Assembly: GCF_025370775.1 (NCBI RefSeq)
Contig: NZ_JAMXEX010000002.1
Coordinates: 1 to 64,000 of the forward strand
DNA from: Ancylothrix sp. D3o
GTDB lineage: Bacteria > Cyanobacteriota > Cyanobacteriia > Cyanobacteriales > Oscillatoriaceae
DNA: 64,000 nt
Direction of reading: 5' to 3'
Shown here: one piece after another, positions 18,947 through 29,177 of the stretch
Numbering within the stretch: the stretch's first letter is position 1
Layout: every line of letters begins with the position of its first letter
The notes under the pieces: model-generated
Seen by the model: only the letters and a program-made list of their open reading frames with translations
Told to the model about the DNA's origin: nothing
Database searches by the model: none
Translations under genes and position numbers: made by a program

Positions 18947-21616
18947 TCAAAAATTCAAATCCCACTGCCTCATAGAAGTAATCAACGCAAGAGCCCCCTC
19001 TGGACAAAGAGGTTTAGCAAAAAAATACCCCTGAGCATAACGGCACTTTAAGCGCAACAATTCCCGCAATTGCTCTGGAGTTTCAATACCCTCAGCCACC
19101 ACATCCACCCCCAAATTCTTCGCCAAAGTAATAATCGCTTGGACAATTTCTGAGTTTTCATCTTCCGTCCCAAGCCGGCAAACAAAAGAACGGTCGATTT
19201 TCAACGTACTCACCGGCAACTTATGCAAATAACTCAACGAAGAATAGCCGGTGCCAAAATCATCAATCGCAAACTTAATACTTCTGGCTTTAAACTCCTC
19301 CAAAACCTCCAACGCCATAACGGAATTTTCCATCAACATTGTCTCCGTAATTTCTAGCTTTAAACAAGCCGCATTCAAACTGGTTTCCTCTAAAAGTTCA
19401 TCAATGTACTCAACTAAATTGGGTGCAGACAGTTGTTTGCTAGATAAATTCACATTCACCGTCAGATCCGAAGCCTGTGGATATTCTTGTTGCCATAAAC
19501 GCAATTGCCGGCAAGCCTCCCGCAATACCCAAGCACCCAAAGGTACAATCAAACCAGTATCTTCTGCAACCGGGATAAACTCCGTCGGCGCAATAAACCC
19601 CCGCGTTGCGTGACACCAGCGCAACAAAGCCTCAAAACCCGTCAACCGGCCCGTTTCCAAACAAATAATAGGCTGATAATAAAGCAAAAAAGCGTTTTCT
19701 CTCTCATCAGCCGCCCCTATTTTTTCCACAGCCCGCCGCAGTTCCGTTTCCAGCGCCAAACGGCCCACAGCCGCCGCGTGCATTGCCCCATTAAACAATT
19801 CATGCCGTGCTCGACCCAAACTTTTCGCCCGATACATAGCCGTGTCTGCATCCCGCAACAAATCTTCTGGCCGGTCGTAAGGACACGCTGCACCAGAAAC
19901 ATCTAAGGGAAGGGAAGTTAATTCAGCAAGACGAATGATCGCTTTTTCCCCAGCTTGAAAAGAGAGCGATGTCGAGTCAACTCTGACACTGCTGGCGGCG
20001 ATGCCAATACTCACAGTAGTGTACACTTCATAACCATTAAGGTTGAAAGGCGACTTCAGGCAGCTGTGGATTTGTTCAGCCACAGAATTTGCATACTCTA
20101 TATCGGCAATATTGTCAAGTAAAATAGCAAATTCATCACCGCCCAGACGAGCCACACTATCGCTATCTCTCAAAAAAGTTTGCAATTGTTGGGCTAAAGC
20201 CACCAGCAGCCGGTCGCCGATGCTGTGTCCTAGACTATCGTTGATTAGTTTAAAGCGGTCTAAGTCTAAAAATAAAACGGCGTATTGATAATCGGGTTGT
20301 TGTTTCGCCCGCTCTACCGCTTCTCCCAAAAGGCGGGTAAACAAAGCACGATTTGGCAGGCCGGTCAGTTCATCGTGATAAGCCGCGTGCCACAGTTGTT
20401 CAGAGAAACGTTTACGTTCTGTAAAATCGCGGGTGACTACAGAAAAACCTTCTAAGTATCCATATTTATCTCGCAAGGCGGTAATCACTACATCAGCCCA
20501 AAACTGGGAACCGTCGCGGCGCACATACCAGCCTTCGAGTTCCAGCCGGCCATCGAGCGATGCTTTTCTTAGCGCTTTCCAGGGCGTTTCTTGTTGAATT
20601 TCCGCTGGGTTATAAAAGCAAGAATAATGCTGACCAATTATCTCGCTGCGTCCGTAGCCTGTTATGCTTTCCGCACCGGCATTCCAGCTTTCTACCATTC
20701 CCAAGGCATCTAGGGTAAAAATTGCATAGTCTTTGACGCTTTCTATCAACAAGCGGAACCGTTCTCTCTCTTGATAAAGCGCTTCTTCGGCTTTTCTGCG
20801 CTCGGTGATATCATGGCAGCAATAAAGCACTGTTCCTTCAAGGATGCTGACGCGCTTAACGTTAATTAAGACGAAACGCCGTTTACCGCTTTTGTCTCGA
20901 ATGGCGCGTTCGATATTTTTAATTTCGCCTACTTTTTCGAGTTCGCTTGGCTGGAATAAATTAACTCCTAACAATTTAGAAATTTTGCCTAAAGCTTTGA
21001 TTTCTTGGGGAGAATAACCAAAAAAGGCTTGCACGTTCGGGCAAATAAAGGTAAAGTTTCCCAAATCATCGGTGACAAATACGGCTTCTGTAATGTGGGC
21101 GAGTGTGATGCGGTGCAGTTCTTCTGAGGCTTTCAGGGCTAACAGTGCCGGTGTGGCGAAGTTGCTAGGCGCCGGTGCGGGAATAACTATGCTGATCAGC
21201 CTTGTGTCTTCATCGAGCAAGCGTGTCTCCTCAATTTGCAGGTCGATGATTTCTCCGGTTTTTTTCCGCAGTTTGATCGTCTGTTCTTCTTCAAAAGCTT
21301 CTGTTAGGCTGTTTGAAGTTAGAAAATCCAACTCGTTCTCGGTTGTTTCTAACAAAGTTAATGCCGTAGTCGCTAGGGCTAGAGTTCCGCTGTCGCAAAC
21401 GCTATCGGATTTTTTAGGGTTCACCGGCTTTTCTGTGGGCCACCAGTCAGCCGTTTTTTCTTCGATCACAAAACGTCCCAGGAGTTCTTCGGGCGTGTAA
21501 CCCAATATCTGGCACAGGGGACGGTTGATGTATTTTATGGTGCCGGTGTTATCGACAATCAGCAATCCTTGGTTCATCCGTTCTTTGGCCGGTGGCATTC
21601 CTTCTATGATTGTCAA
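18947..21616 (-). CDS. PAS-PAS-PAS-GGDEF-EAL cyclic-di-GMP enzyme
   Basis: An 889-residue cytosolic protein. Three PAS domains are visible, starting near residue 17 (LLIVDNTGTIKYINRPLCQILGY), 175 (AVFVTDDLGNFTFI) and 300 (YAIFTLDALGMVESWNAGAESITGY), each followed by a PAC segment ending ITERRKAEEAL or FTERKRF. The diguanylate cyclase domain has an intact RLGGDEFAILLDN (about residues 490-502), with an insertion of roughly 40 residues between SIGIA and the EDLLRDADTAMYRAK helix. The phosphodiesterase domain has an intact TGFEALLRW (about residue 660) and DDFGTGYSSL. Both catalytic motifs are complete, so it could make or degrade c-di-GMP under PAS control. Confidence 0.93.
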   Translation of the reverse strand: MTIIEGMPPAKERMNQGLLIVDNTGTIKYINRPLCQILGYTPEELLGRFVIEEKTADWWPTEKPVNPKKSDSVCDSGTLALATTALTLLETTENELDFLTSNSLTEAFEEEQTIKLRKKTGEIIDLQIEETRLLDEDTRLISIVIPAPAPSNFATPALLALKASEELHRITLAHITEAVFVTDDLGNFTFICPNVQAFFGYSPQEIKALGKISKLLGVNLFQPSELEKVGEIKNIERAIRDKSGKRRFVLINVKRVSILEGTVLYCCHDITERRKAEEALYQERERFRLLIESVKDYAIFTLDALGMVESWNAGAESITGYGRSEIIGQHYSCFYNPAEIQQETPWKALRKASLDGRLELEGWYVRRDGSQFWADVVITALRDKYGYLEGFSVVTRDFTERKRFSEQLWHAAYHDELTGLPNRALFTRLLGEAVERAKQQPDYQYAVLFLDLDRFKLINDSLGHSIGDRLLVALAQQLQTFLRDSDSVARLGGDEFAILLDNIADIEYANSVAEQIHSCLKSPFNLNGYEVYTTVSIGIAASSVRVDSTSLSFQAGEKAIIRLAELTSLPLDVSGAACPYDRPEDLLRDADTAMYRAKSLGRARHELFNGAMHAAAVGRLALETELRRAVEKIGAADERENAFLLYYQPIICLETGRLTGFEALLRWCHATRGFIAPTEFIPVAEDTGLIVPLGAWVLREACRQLRLWQQEYPQASDLTVNVNLSSKQLSAPNLVEYIDELLEETSLNAACLKLEITETMLMENSVMALEVLEEFKARSIKFAIDDFGTGYSSLSYLHKLPVSTLKIDRSFVCRLGTEDENSEIVQAIITLAKNLGVDVVAEGIETPEQLRELLRLKCRYAQGYFFAKPLCPEGALALITSMRQWDLNF

Positions 21617-22290
21617 GTCAGGTTTTTTGCAGCAGTTGTGCTGCTTCTACATCTAACTTCTGCCTAGTCTAGTTGGCAAGGGCAATGGATAAAGCGATGA
21701 TTTTTTTTAGTCACAGGTTTGCTGCTAAACTATCACCCCGCTCGCTTGCAATGCTTGGATCTTAAGGTTGGTATTTTATAAATTTTCTCCGTTTTTGGTG
21801 TCATTCAGTGATGGCAGTGTTTTCAAAGCAAAAGTTTTATGTAATTAAATCGTAATACCCATGAGCTACTATCAATCTTTATATTCTCTCTTTATTCTTT
21901 CCTTTTTACGAGGCAAGCGCGTTACAATATCCCCTTAACCCTCCTTGAAAAACTTTTTTTTCCTCTACCTCCCCCTTTAAAAAGGAAATCGCGGCTAAAA
22001 TCAAAAAAAGCGGGTAAAGATAATGAACAAAGCTTTTTAACCCTCTTATTGGATTTTCTCAAACGGCAATATTTAACTAGCAACTTGGCTTATCTATAAT
22101 CTTAAGGGGAAAATTAAGGCAAATTTCACCTTGTTTGGAAAATTTTTAATGTTATTTTAAAATCAAAGGAATATAAAATATTAATCCTAATCGAAATCCA
22201 ATACTTATAATAGAAAATTTCAAAGTTAATTTTTGCAATTATAATCTAAAATTACTGGCTAAAATCTAAAATCTAAAATCTAAAATCAAT
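21617..22290. other. AT-rich intergenic region upstream of moaA
   Basis: About 670 bases. No gene or RNA recognised. Its right end consists of the heptanucleotide repeat listed at 22260. Confidence 0.45.
22260..22289. repeat. heptanucleotide short tandem repeat (STRR)
   Basis: Four consecutive TAAAATC units run up to the moaA start codon. The same unit occurs at 23433-23465 and, degenerate, inside rnpB. Such STRR arrays are well known in filamentous cyanobacteria. Confidence 0.65.
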
Positions 22291-23280
22291 ATGGCTGAAG
22301 TAGATTATCTCCGTATCAGTTTAATTGACCGCTGTAATTTTAATTGTCTGTACTGTATGCCAGAGGGTGCAGAGCTTGATTACATCCTCAAGCAAAACTT
22401 GCTCTCGAACTCGGAACTGCTAACACTTATTCAAGAAGTCTTTATTCCTGTAGGCTTCCAGCGGTTTCGTCTCACCGGCGGCGAACCTTTGATGCGTCCA
22501 AACTTAGTACAACTTGTCCGCGAAATCTCTCTTTTGCCAGAAACCCGCGATTTATCCTTGACAACAAACGGGTTTTTGCTTGCTCCTTTGGCTCAAGACC
22601 TTTATGATGCCGGTTTGCGTCGAATTAATATTAGTTTGGATTCTCTTGATCCTGATACCTTCGATTTTATTATTGGCAAACGAGGCCGGTCACGCTGGCC
22701 CGATGTTTGGCAAGGCATTCAAACTGCCCACCGTGTCGGTTTTGACCCTTTAAAACTCAATGTGGTGGTTATTCCGGGTGTCAATGATGCGGAAGTTTTA
22801 GACTTGGCTGCTTTAACAATTGACCGGCGCTGGCACGTCCGCTTTATCGAATTTATGCCGGTCGGTAATGGTGAGTTATTTAGTGAACGCGGCTGGATAC
22901 CATCTGAAGAGTTACGCCAATCAATTCGCAACCGCTGGGGCTTAGAAGAATCGCAAATTTTAGGTGCCGGCCCTGCGGATGTGTTTAAAATTCCGGGGGC
23001 TTTAGGTACCTTGGGTTTTATTAGTCAAATGTCAGAATGCTTTTGCGACCGTTGTAACCGAATGCGACTTTCTGCTGATGGTTGGTTGCGGCCTTGTTTG
23101 CTTAACGAAATCGGCCAACTCGACTTAAAAACCGCATTGCGGGCCGGTGTTCCTTTAGCACATTTAAGAGAAAAAGTCAAGCAATTGTTAGAAATCAAAC
23201 CAGAAATTAACTTTAAACAACGGTCTACCGGCACAGGGGGAGGCAACTATACCCGTACGATGTCACAAATTGGGGGTTAA
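22291..23280 (+). CDS. moaA: GTP 3',8-cyclase (molybdenum cofactor biosynthesis)
   Basis: A 329-residue radical SAM enzyme that catalyses the first step of molybdopterin synthesis. N-terminal [4Fe-4S] motif CNFNCLYC binds SAM. The second, C-terminal cluster is held by [22 protein letters not shown]. The protein ends in Gly-Gly, which MoaA needs for the reductive reaction. [11 protein letters not shown] and SLTTNGFLL are also typical. The heptanucleotide array abuts the start with no recognisable Shine-Dalgarno. A hairpin terminator follows. Confidence 0.96.
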   Translation: MAEVDYLRISLIDRCNFNCLYCMPEGAELDYILKQNLLSNSELLTLIQEVFIPVGFQRFRLTGGEPLMRPNLVQLVREISLLPETRDLSLTTNGFLLAPLAQDLYDAGLRRINISLDSLDPDTFDFIIGKRGRSRWPDVWQGIQTAHRVGFDPLKLNVVVIPGVNDAEVLDLAALTIDRRWHVRFIEFMPVGNGELFSERGWIPSEELRQSIRNRWGLEESQILGAGPADVFKIPGALGTLGFISQMSECFCDRCNRMRLSADGWLRPCLLNEIGQLDLKTALRAGVPLAHLREKVKQLLEIKPEINFKQRSTGTGGGNYTRTMSQIGG

Positions 23281-23314
23281 ATGAATTGAGATGAGGAAAA
23301 AAGAACAAAAGGCC

Positions 23315-23379
23315 AAAAACCCAGTTTCCGAGGGATTTTAAGCTATCAATTCTCGATTTAAGGAAGAAACGGGGTTTTT
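23315..23379 (+). terminator. terminator after moaA
   Basis: AAAAACCC-A-GTTTC pairs with GAAAC-G-GGGTTTTT with one mismatch and a long loop; T-run at the end. Confidence 0.55.
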
Positions 23380-23432
23380 GTGAGTTTGTCTGATAGATAA
23401 AGGATTTTAGATTTTTGATTTTTAGCCATGCC

Positions 23433-23465
23433 AAATCTAAAATCTAAAATCTAATATCTAAAATC
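23433..23465. repeat. heptanucleotide short tandem repeat downstream of rpsD
   Basis: Units of AAATCTA (one changed to ATATCTA) repeated about four times, immediately beyond the rpsD stop codon. Confidence 0.6.
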
Positions 23466-23467
23466 AA

Positions 23468-24076
23468 TTAGGCTTTGCGAGAGTAGTATTCAACCACCAG
23501 CAACTCGTTGACTTGCAGAGCCACCCATTCGCGCTCGATCAAGCTATTGACTTTTCCTTCCATTTTGTTTTTATCAAACTCTAAATGGCTAGGAGTGTGA
23601 GCTAAACCTGGGTTAGCCAGATTAGCTTCAACCAACTTACGAGAACCTTCCTTATCTTTAACGCGAATCACATCACCAGGTCTGCATTGATAACTAGCAA
23701 TATCGACCGAGCGACCGTTCACCAAGATATGACCGTGATTCACCAATTGACGAGCCCCTGGAATTGTCGGGGCCATCCCCATCCGAAAAACCGTATTATC
23801 CAGACGCATTTCCAGCATTTGCAGCAAAACCTGACCGGTGGAGCCGGTGACGCGGCGAGCCTTGCGGACGTAACGCAGCAATTGCCGTTCTGTCAAACCG
23901 TAATTGAAGCGGAGTTTTTGCTTTTCTTCTAAACGGATGGCATACTCAGACCGCTTTTTGCGGTTTTGACCGTGTTGGCCAGGTGGGTAGGCTCGTTTAG
24001 CCTGTTTGCGAGTAAGTCCGGGTAAGTCGCCTAGACGGCGCACAATTCTGAGGCGTGGGCCTCTATAGCGTGACAT
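23468..24076 (-). CDS. rpsD: 30S ribosomal protein S4
   Basis: A 202-residue primary 16S rRNA-binding protein. It starts [24 protein letters not shown] and has the S4 RNA-binding domain [33 protein letters not shown]. Length and sequence are typical of cyanobacterial and plastid S4, which start MSRYRGP. Monocistronic. Confidence 0.98.
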   Translation of the reverse strand: MSRYRGPRLRIVRRLGDLPGLTRKQAKRAYPPGQHGQNRKKRSEYAIRLEEKQKLRFNYGLTERQLLRYVRKARRVTGSTGQVLLQMLEMRLDNTVFRMGMAPTIPGARQLVNHGHILVNGRSVDIASYQCRPGDVIRVKDKEGSRKLVEANLANPGLAHTPSHLEFDKNKMEGKVNSLIEREWVALQVNELLVVEYYSRKA

Positions 24077-24198
24077 GGAGTTTCCTCTTCCTATCCTTTG
24101 CTAAAACTTTTAGGCAGAACTTCTATTATATAGCTTGAACCGGCATACTTCCAACAGTTAAGCTGAAATCATTTTAAGGCCGTTGTCACCGAACTGCA

Positions 24199-24870
24199 AT
24201 GAACCGCTTTATTTTTTCCAATTTTGTCTCAAAAAATCGCCCAACCGACCGCCCACCAGCATCAGTTAATCGCTGGCTAAGGTTGATGGTTGCTCTTTTG
24301 CCCGTCTCCGCCGGCTTGTTGGCATTCACGCACCCCATGCCAGCCAGTGCTGCTTCCAGAAATAGTTACCAAAGATGTGCGGGTAAACTAATAGATGTGG
24401 GGCTGGCTCCCGAACTGGTGGCCGTTGCTTGTGGCAGCGCTCTCCATCCTGATCAATTGGGCAGTTGTGTTATGAAAATTCACGACCGAACCGATATCAC
24501 CGCCATTGATGCGCTTTCTACTTGTGTCCGCGTCCGCCGTCCCGAAGATTTAGCAACCTGTGTAGTGGATATCAGCGAAGACTCAGATGCCGGTTTAGCA
24601 CCGGTTGTCTTAGATAATTGCCGCCGCAGTTTGTTGCCGGTTCGCTATTCTGAGTGTGTGGTGGGTTTGAGCCGCAAAATCGAGATATTGCCGGGGCAAG
24701 CAATGGCTACTTGTATTGATGCTGCTGATCGTCCTGGGCCTTTTGACCGCTCATTTATCCCTCAAAGTGAGTTAATGCCTCCCTACGGGACGCTACCCGA
24801 CGGCTTCCAACCGCCAGCGATACCCGTTCCCCCAGCACCAGACTTGCAACTGTTCCCCAAGTCCCCCTAA
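24199..24870 (+). CDS. secreted Cys-rich conserved hypothetical protein
   Basis: A 223-residue protein with a late signal peptide (LRLMVALLPVSAGLLAFTHPMPASAASR). The mature part contains about seven spaced Cys residues in helical repeats of the form C-x5-9-L-P-x2-V/L-x3-C (for example YQRCAGKLIDVGLAPELVAVAC and STCVRVRRPEDLATC), suggesting a disulfide-bonded helical solenoid. The C-terminus is Pro-rich. I recognise the style from cyanobacterial proteins but not a named function. Location: periplasm or surface. Confidence 0.72.
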   Translation: MNRFIFSNFVSKNRPTDRPPASVNRWLRLMVALLPVSAGLLAFTHPMPASAASRNSYQRCAGKLIDVGLAPELVAVACGSALHPDQLGSCVMKIHDRTDITAIDALSTCVRVRRPEDLATCVVDISEDSDAGLAPVVLDNCRRSLLPVRYSECVVGLSRKIEILPGQAMATCIDAADRPGPFDRSFIPQSELMPPYGTLPDGFQPPAIPVPPAPDLQLFPKSP

Positions 24871-24946
24871 AGATTGTAGGGGCGGTGCGCCCTTGCCCGC
24901 CCTCTCCCCTCAAATTCCATGATTCAAAATAGAGGAGAAAAAAATT

Positions 24947-25825
24947 GTGGATGCCGGCAAACAGCAGATTTTAGTTTATTTTCTCGAAGAAGCTAAAGAA
25001 CATCTTGATACTTTGGAAAAAGGTTTTTTGGAACTGCAAGCAACCGTCACTGACTCGGAAAGGGTAAATGAAATGTTTCGGGCTGCTCATTCTGTTAAAG
25101 GTGGTGCGGCCATGTTGGGATTTAATAGTATTCAGCAAATTTCCCACCGCCTAGAAGATTGTTTAAAAATCCTCAAAGAAAATCAACAGCAAATCCGAGT
25201 TGATAGCAAAATAGAGTCTTTATTTTTAAAGGGATTTGATGCTCTTAAAGAGTTACTAGAACGCTTACAAGGGCCGTTTGGTTTGCGTGATGACGACGCC
25301 ATGAAAGTAGTTAATGGCGTAGAACCGGCTTTTATTCAACTACAAGATTATCTGGAAAAACAAATTGGTGAAGAGGGCGGTGCATCTCCCCAAGAATTTG
25401 CCGAAAAAGCGATATCTACCCTCAAACAAATGCTGCAATTATTCAAACAAAAAGAAAGTGCAGCAAACCGCCAAGAGTTGCAGAATTTATGTAACGAGCT
25501 TAGCCAACTTTCACCAGAAATAGAACCTTGGCAAAAGCTTGTGAAAATTGCTCAAAAAGCCATTTCTTACCCACAGCATTCTTATTTGACTTTAGCACGG
25601 TTTGTCATCAAAGAGCTTAAGCAAGCAACAGATTTAATCGTGGCCGGTCAAAGCGATAAAGTTGCGGCATCTTACGGTTTACAACAGCTTGCAGCCGGTG
25701 CGCCGCCTTCAGGATTTAAAGAAATTGTGGTGGTGGTAGAACCTAAAGCAGCCGCCAAAGCTTTGTTAAAATCCTTTAACCGGGAGCAACTTTCTCAAAT
25801 TGTGAAATTAATTTCCCGCAGCTAA
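24947..25825 (+). CDS. Hpt (histidine phosphotransfer) domain protein
   Basis: A 292-residue protein starting at GTG with a clear AGAGGAG site ten bases upstream. Residues 1-110 form an Hpt four-helix bundle with phospho-acceptor His48 in FRAAHSVKGGAAMLG, as in CheA/PilL P1 domains. The remaining helical part (QKESAANRQELQNLCNELSQL onward) is unfamiliar; it lacks kinase ATP-binding boxes, so this is a phosphorelay intermediate rather than a CheA. It is likely to receive phosphate from one of the orphan PAS kinases. Closed by a strong terminator. Confidence 0.85.
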   Translation: MDAGKQQILVYFLEEAKEHLDTLEKGFLELQATVTDSERVNEMFRAAHSVKGGAAMLGFNSIQQISHRLEDCLKILKENQQQIRVDSKIESLFLKGFDALKELLERLQGPFGLRDDDAMKVVNGVEPAFIQLQDYLEKQIGEEGGASPQEFAEKAISTLKQMLQLFKQKESAANRQELQNLCNELSQLSPEIEPWQKLVKIAQKAISYPQHSYLTLARFVIKELKQATDLIVAGQSDKVAASYGLQQLAAGAPPSGFKEIVVVVEPKAAAKALLKSFNREQLSQIVKLISRS

Positions 25826-25874
25826 TCTAGGTAGTTGCGGTTTGCTTGTTGTTTAAAGTACAAAAACCTTTTCT

Positions 25875-25907
25875 AAAAACCCGGCCTGTTTAAGAAGCCG
25901 GGTTTTT
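25875..25907. terminator. terminator shared by convergent Hpt and RTX genes
   Basis: AAAAACCCGGC pairs perfectly with GCCGGGTTTTT. The T-run on each strand makes it work both ways. Confidence 0.8.
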
Positions 25908-25910
25908 CTG

Positions 25911-28900
25911 TTAAATCAAGGCGTTATTGATGATGATCATTTGCTGTCCTGTGCTGGGAGTTCCTAAACTGTAAGGGGCGGTAGCACCCGGATCAGTTAA
26001 GCCCATAACGATCACATCCACATCAGGTCGTGCCGGTCGGGCTGCATCAATAATCGGCGTGATAGGCAAGCGCACCTCGCCTTGACCACTACCAACCGTT
26101 ATTACACCCCCTGGGGTTCCGGCAACATAATCAGGGAACGAAAAATCTACACCCGGTCGAGCCGTTGTATTAGAGCCAAAGGTGTAAGGTACCGTTAAGC
26201 TGGGAACCAAATCACCAAAACGTTGCAACAAAAATTCACCCGGCACCGGCGGTGTTGTCGGGTCGGTAGGACTGGTTTGGAAGGCTGGCGATTTGCTTGG
26301 ATAAAGCAATAAAGTCGGTTTTTCGTTATCCAAAATAGAAACAGAGGCGTTTTTGAAATTCGGGTTGATCGAGTAAGTATTTGCCCCAGTCCCCGGATTT
26401 AAGGATACCCGGACTGTTTTTGTCGGTTCAGCCACCGTATCGTCAATGACGTTAACGTCTATCACTTTCTCAAACTGACCGTTCTCAAAGGTAACAGTAA
26501 CGGGTATTGCTCCGTAATCAGCATCGCTAGTGGCACTACCGCTAACAGTGTAACTAACGGTAAGACTTCCAATCGTAGCGGGGTTGCCGGCCAAATCTTT
26601 GCGGGAAACTTTAAATTGACCCGATTGGGCTGGTTGGCCTGTGATCACTTCTTTACCGGCAGGAACCGAGGCCGTAATTTCAACGATTTGTGAATCGGCA
26701 TCAACCACCTCTACAGTAGCCGTGTTTGTTGTCGGATCGACATTATAACCACCACCCTGAGCAACACTCACCTTTACATCTCGGTTGCCGGTAGCTGCCG
26801 TATTACGGATTGGCGTTACATCCACAGTCGCCGTTGCCGCACCGGCAGCAAACGTCACAGTGCCGGTCAAAGGTTGATAATCAGTTTGGGGTACTGCCTT
26901 GGCATTTTCGGTGGGGGTAGCAGGAGGCGCAGTATCAATGGTGTAACTGATCGTCAAAGCTTGGCTGATGTCGGGGGCCGTCCGGGTAAAGGTAAATTGG
27001 CCCAATTGGTCGGCAGCGGCAAGGTTGGGATTTTCATCAGCCCTGGGGTCGGTGGCTTCGACTTTAATTGTCGGAGTACCGATGTCTTGAATATTCAAAG
27101 TTGCCGTTGCTCCTGCGGTGGCCCCACCCTGAATGTTGGTAATGTTGAGGGTGGTGCTTACTACCCCAGAAGGAACAGCGTTGAGGTTAAGCAGTGATGT
27201 GATGGTTACAGTTTTATCTGCTGTATCCCCGTCGGCAAAAATCACCGGAACACTGGCAGTTGTATTAACGCTGGCCGCAGAATTGGGGTCAGCAGAAGGA
27301 GTCAAAGTAATATCTGCTGTAATTTCTCCTTGGCTGCCGCCGGTGCGCTTGACGACGATGGTTTGCACGCCGCTACCGTCTTCTGTGATCGTGTATTGCG
27401 TTGCCCCAAATTCGATAGTCCCCGGACTAAAGGGTTGAATGCTGACGGTGGCTGTAGGGTTCACACCCAGGGTTGTATTCGTGGGGTTGGCTAAAAGCAG
27501 GTTAAAGGTTTTTGGCGTGGTGATCGCGTTGTTGTTATCACTATTAATTGTGAAGGTAACTTGTTTCTCGCCAGTTTCACCGGCATTCCAGCCCACCAAT
27601 TGAGAGGTTTCGACGTAATCTATACCTTGCTGGGCTGTGTTGGGCGTAGCGGTCACTGTTACTGAAGCTGGGGCTATGCTGTTGCCGGTGCGGGAGACGG
27701 TAACTGTTACTGTGGTTGTGGTGCCGGCAGCCGTCGGTTCTGAGACAGTGTAGGTGGCAGTGCTAAAGCTGACGATGCTGGGTTGGGGTTGGGGTGCTAC
27801 TGAGACCGGTACTTCCGGCAGTTCGGGTAAGAAGTTCGTCCGCGTGATGGTTGTGCGGGTTGTGTTTTTCAACACAAGCAAAAACTGACCGGTGATGGTG
27901 TCTTGAATAACGGTGTCACCGGCATTTTCGGCACTTCCTTGGAAAATATTAAGGGTTTCGTAGGTTAAGCCGGGTTGTAAGTAAACGAAGTCTTTGTCTG
28001 TTTCAAAGTCTAAAACAACATCAACTTCAGCTAGTTGAGTTGTGCCTTGGTTGACGTTGATCGAAAATACATCGGCACCGCTATTGCCGGTCAGGAGGTC
28101 AAAACCGGCCCCACCTTCAACGGTATCGTTGCCTTGTCCTCCATAGATACTGTCGTTGCCTTCATCGCCCATCAGGGAGTCGTTGCCGGTGTTGCCGTAC
28201 ACCATATCGTTGCCAACGCCACCGCTGGCAATGTCGTTGCCGGTGTTACCAACAAGGGCATCATCGCCGCGATCACCAAATAATTGGTCGGTGTCTGCAC
28301 CACCATAAATACTGTCGTTGTCGCTGCCGCCGCTGATATTGTCTGTGCCGGTGTTGCCAAAAAGTAAGTCGCCGCCTTCATTGCCGAATATTTGGTCGTT
28401 GCCGGTGCAGCCCAAAGCCGTGTCGTCGCCAACACCTGCAATAATCACATCTTGGGCTACGGCGTTTCTTAATCGCTGTTCTAAGGGGGGGACTGGTTGG
28501 CCGGTGCCGGGGTCAAAGGCGGGTGGGCCATCTTGTGGATCGCCCAGCAGGGAATCATTGCCTTCTCCTCCGTCTAAGGTATCGCTGCCTACTCCACCGG
28601 CCAGGAAGTCGTTACCTTTATCTCCGCTTAGGTAGTCGCTGTTTTCTCCTCCCTCAGCGGTATCGTTACCTTCTCCGCCTAAGAGTGTGTCGTCTCCTGT
28701 GTCGTCATAAAGTTGGTCGTTTCCTTTGTTTCCATACAGGAGGTCGTTGTCTTGGCCGCCAAAAAGTGTATCGTTGCCGTTTTTTCCTAAAAGAATGTCA
28801 TTGCCGAGGTTGCCGCGCAGTTGGTCGTCGCCTTCGTCGCCTACAACGTAGTCGTTGCCGTCGTCTCCCCACAGGTTATCGTTGTCTTGGCCGCCAAAAA

Positions 28901-29177
28901 GTGAATCGTCGCCGATTTCACCATACAGGTTATCGTTGCCGCTGTTGCCAAAGATTATTTCGTTGCCGATGTTGCCTTGAAGGTTGTCGTTGCCGTCTCC
29001 TCCCAACAACGAGTCATTCGCCCCATTGCCGTTGATTATGTCATCACCACCAAGCCCTTCGATGGTGTCGTCTCCTGGGGAACCAATTACAAAGTCACTT
29101 TCAGGGGTTCCAATAACATAATCACCACCGGAAAGATCGACGAGTCCACTACCTGATGTAAGTCTAATTACTGCCAT
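25911..29177 (-). CDS. RTX / Calx-beta repeat protein
   Basis: A 1088-residue protein. Residues 30-370 consist of about 30 nonapeptide RTX repeats (GGxGxDxLx type) that bind calcium, interrupted near residue 215-240 by a Pro-rich spacer, and closed by a cap region (ADVFSINVNQGTTQ). Residues 450-1088 hold about five Calx-beta domains, recognisable by TYTVSEPTAAGTTTTVTVTVSRTG, ITEDGSGVQTIVVKRTGG, GIDYVETS and ADYGAIPVTVTFENGQ segments. There is no N-terminal signal, as expected for type I secretion, although such signals are normally C-terminal and the C-terminus here is a Calx-beta end. Probably a calcium-dependent surface or extracellular matrix protein. Confidence 0.9.
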   Translation of the reverse strand: MAVIRLTSGSGLVDLSGGDYVIGTPESDFVIGSPGDDTIEGLGGDDIINGNGANDSLLGGDGNDNLQGNIGNEIIFGNSGNDNLYGEIGDDSLFGGQDNDNLWGDDGNDYVVGDEGDDQLRGNLGNDILLGKNGNDTLFGGQDNDLLYGNKGNDQLYDDTGDDTLLGGEGNDTAEGGENSDYLSGDKGNDFLAGGVGSDTLDGGEGNDSLLGDPQDGPPAFDPGTGQPVPPLEQRLRNAVAQDVIIAGVGDDTALGCTGNDQIFGNEGGDLLFGNTGTDNISGGSDNDSIYGGADTDQLFGDRGDDALVGNTGNDIASGGVGNDMVYGNTGNDSLMGDEGNDSIYGGQGNDTVEGGAGFDLLTGNSGADVFSINVNQGTTQLAEVDVVLDFETDKDFVYLQPGLTYETLNIFQGSAENAGDTVIQDTITGQFLLVLKNTTRTTITRTNFLPELPEVPVSVAPQPQPSIVSFSTATYTVSEPTAAGTTTTVTVTVSRTGNSIAPASVTVTATPNTAQQGIDYVETSQLVGWNAGETGEKQVTFTINSDNNNAITTPKTFNLLLANPTNTTLGVNPTATVSIQPFSPGTIEFGATQYTITEDGSGVQTIVVKRTGGSQGEITADITLTPSADPNSAASVNTTASVPVIFADGDTADKTVTITSLLNLNAVPSGVVSTTLNITNIQGGATAGATATLNIQDIGTPTIKVEATDPRADENPNLAAADQLGQFTFTRTAPDISQALTISYTIDTAPPATPTENAKAVPQTDYQPLTGTVTFAAGAATATVDVTPIRNTAATGNRDVKVSVAQGGGYNVDPTTNTATVEVVDADSQIVEITASVPAGKEVITGQPAQSGQFKVSRKDLAGNPATIGSLTVSYTVSGSATSDADYGAIPVTVTFENGQFEKVIDVNVIDDTVAEPTKTVRVSLNPGTGANTYSINPNFKNASVSILDNEKPTLLLYPSKSPAFQTSPTDPTTPPVPGEFLLQRFGDLVPSLTVPYTFGSNTTARPGVDFSFPDYVAGTPGGVITVGSGQGEVRLPITPIIDAARPARPDVDVIVMGLTDPGATAPYSLGTPSTGQQMIIINNALI

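Noticed and set aside
18954-18974. TTCAAATCCCAC-like tRNA T-arm motif
   Set aside because: It lies at the 3' end of the PAS-GGDEF-EAL gene and has no cloverleaf around it. I found no tRNA in the window.
28035-29035. Long plus-strand ORFs opposite the RTX repeats
   Set aside because: They are mirror frames of the repetitive GGxGxD-coding DNA with Arg/Cys-rich nonsense text.
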